Assembly (NCBI GenBank): GCA_963780675.1
Contig: CAWACR010000009.1
Location: forward strand, 1-64,000
Length of the DNA stretch: 64,000 bases
DNA from: JAHECE01 sp963780675
GTDB taxonomy: Bacteria > Actinomycetota > Actinomycetes > Actinomycetales > JAHECE01
Direction of reading: 5' to 3'
Position numbers and translations under genes: made by a program. Under the pieces are notes generated by a model. The model saw only the letters and a program-made list of their open reading frames with translations, was not told the DNA's origin and searched no databases. The first letter of the stretch is position 1; the number at the start of each line of letters is the position of its first letter. Shown here piece after piece: positions 63,680 to 64,000 of this stretch.

Positions 63680-63950
63680 GCCTCCCCGCCCGTGAGGACG
63701 ACGTTCCCCGGCCTGAGGCACGTGGCGGCAGAGGGTTTGGCGGGTGACCCCGGAGCTCCTTGCCGAGCCCGCCGACGTCGATGCCGGGTTGTCCCATGGA
63801 GGCAATCGCGAGGCGCGTCTCGGCGCGGGGCATCGTGGTGGGGCGACCGCCCATGCGTCCGCGGGCACGGGCAGCGGCCAGCCCAGCGGTCGTGCGGTCG
63901 GAGGTGAGCTGCCCACCGGAGCAGCCGGGCCGGCGTCTTGAGCCGACTCA
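63680..63950 (-). pseudogene. Serine recombinase C-terminal relic
   Basis: Two minus-strand frames: DRTTAGLAAARARGRMGGRP then TTMPRAETRLAIASMGQPGI in one, and GVTRQTLCRHVPQAGE in another. These match the end of the catalytic domain and the HTH of Tn3-type resolvases. The N-terminal catalytic Ser part is absent. Relic of an old transposon. Confidence 0.65.
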
Positions 63951-64000
63951 GCCTGGCGGGTGGGCCCCGTCGGGCGTTCATGGCGGCCCCGATTGCGACA

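Overview
High-GC DNA (GC-rich third codon positions, frequent GTG starts, leaderless -10-to-GTG/ATG promoters, actinobacterial families such as DUF4913, DUF3024, DUF6431 and WS/DGAT) that looks like an actinobacterial chromosome, probably of the Micrococcales type. Only two stretches look like ordinary chromosome: a sugar-uptake/alpha-glucan locus (33-42 kb) and a small metabolic tail (58.6-63.5 kb). The rest is accessory DNA: pieces of several integrative elements, a Tn-like transposon and a dense set of defence-type genes. No rRNA, CRISPR array or complete tRNA was seen.

Layout. 0-7.3 kb: CPBP protease, zinc-finger protein, MobF relaxase 1, then an EcoRI-type adenine methylase overlapping a DUF262-HNH nuclease; all are broken by many +1 shifts. 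7.4-11.7 kb: IS1634-type remnant, a coupled pair of unknown nuclease-like genes, a third PD-(D/E)XK protein, a DUF3024 relic. 11.9 kb: 3' fragment of tRNA-Ser (attachment scar). 11.9-16.2 kb: two-component system and secreted M23 peptidase. 17.0-29.0 kb: an island bounded by imperfect 153-bp direct repeats. It holds a four-gene overlapping operon (SIR2-SLOG, DprA-like, ComF-like PRTase, AEP-primase-like), a serine recombinase, a PD-(D/E)XK protein, an unknown protein, a TRAFAC-type GTPase with a small partner, and a GmrSD-like DUF262/DUF1524 restriction protein. 29-32.8 kb: two convergent tyrosine integrases meeting at a tRNA-Pro 3' scar, plus Xis and a regulator.

33-42 kb: ABC sugar importer (binding protein, two permeases), two GH13 enzymes and two divergent LacI regulators sharing ACCGGT operators; this works as an alpha-glucoside uptake and hydrolysis unit. 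42.6-50 kb: intact MobF relaxase 2, HTH-nucleotidyltransferase, RHH/toxin pair, second tRNA-Pro scar, a deletion relic of a relaxase, and an AbiEi/AbiEii pair. 50.2-55.2 kb: plasmid/ICE-like replication block (HTH, prim-pol, DUF4913, 476-aa protein) with a decayed tandem duplicate cut by the transposon. 55.2-58.6 kb: three-gene transposon (AAA ATPase, DDE transposase, DUF6431 zinc-finger/HTH). 58.6-64 kb: SnoaL-like protein, cupin fused at DNA level to a GH42 fragment, WS/DGAT, DUF4386, SRPBCC, resolvase relic.

Themes: (1) a 28-bp element (TGTGCGCA, 6 nt, CACTCCCTRCGGGT) lies upstream of four mobile-element genes; (2) many reading frames are broken by single-base gains, worst at 0.9-7.3 kb, so broken genes may reflect either decay or consensus error; (3) the best candidate for an undescribed system is the SIR2-SLOG/DprA/ComF/primase operon, which shares an upstream motif with the nearby GTPase operon.
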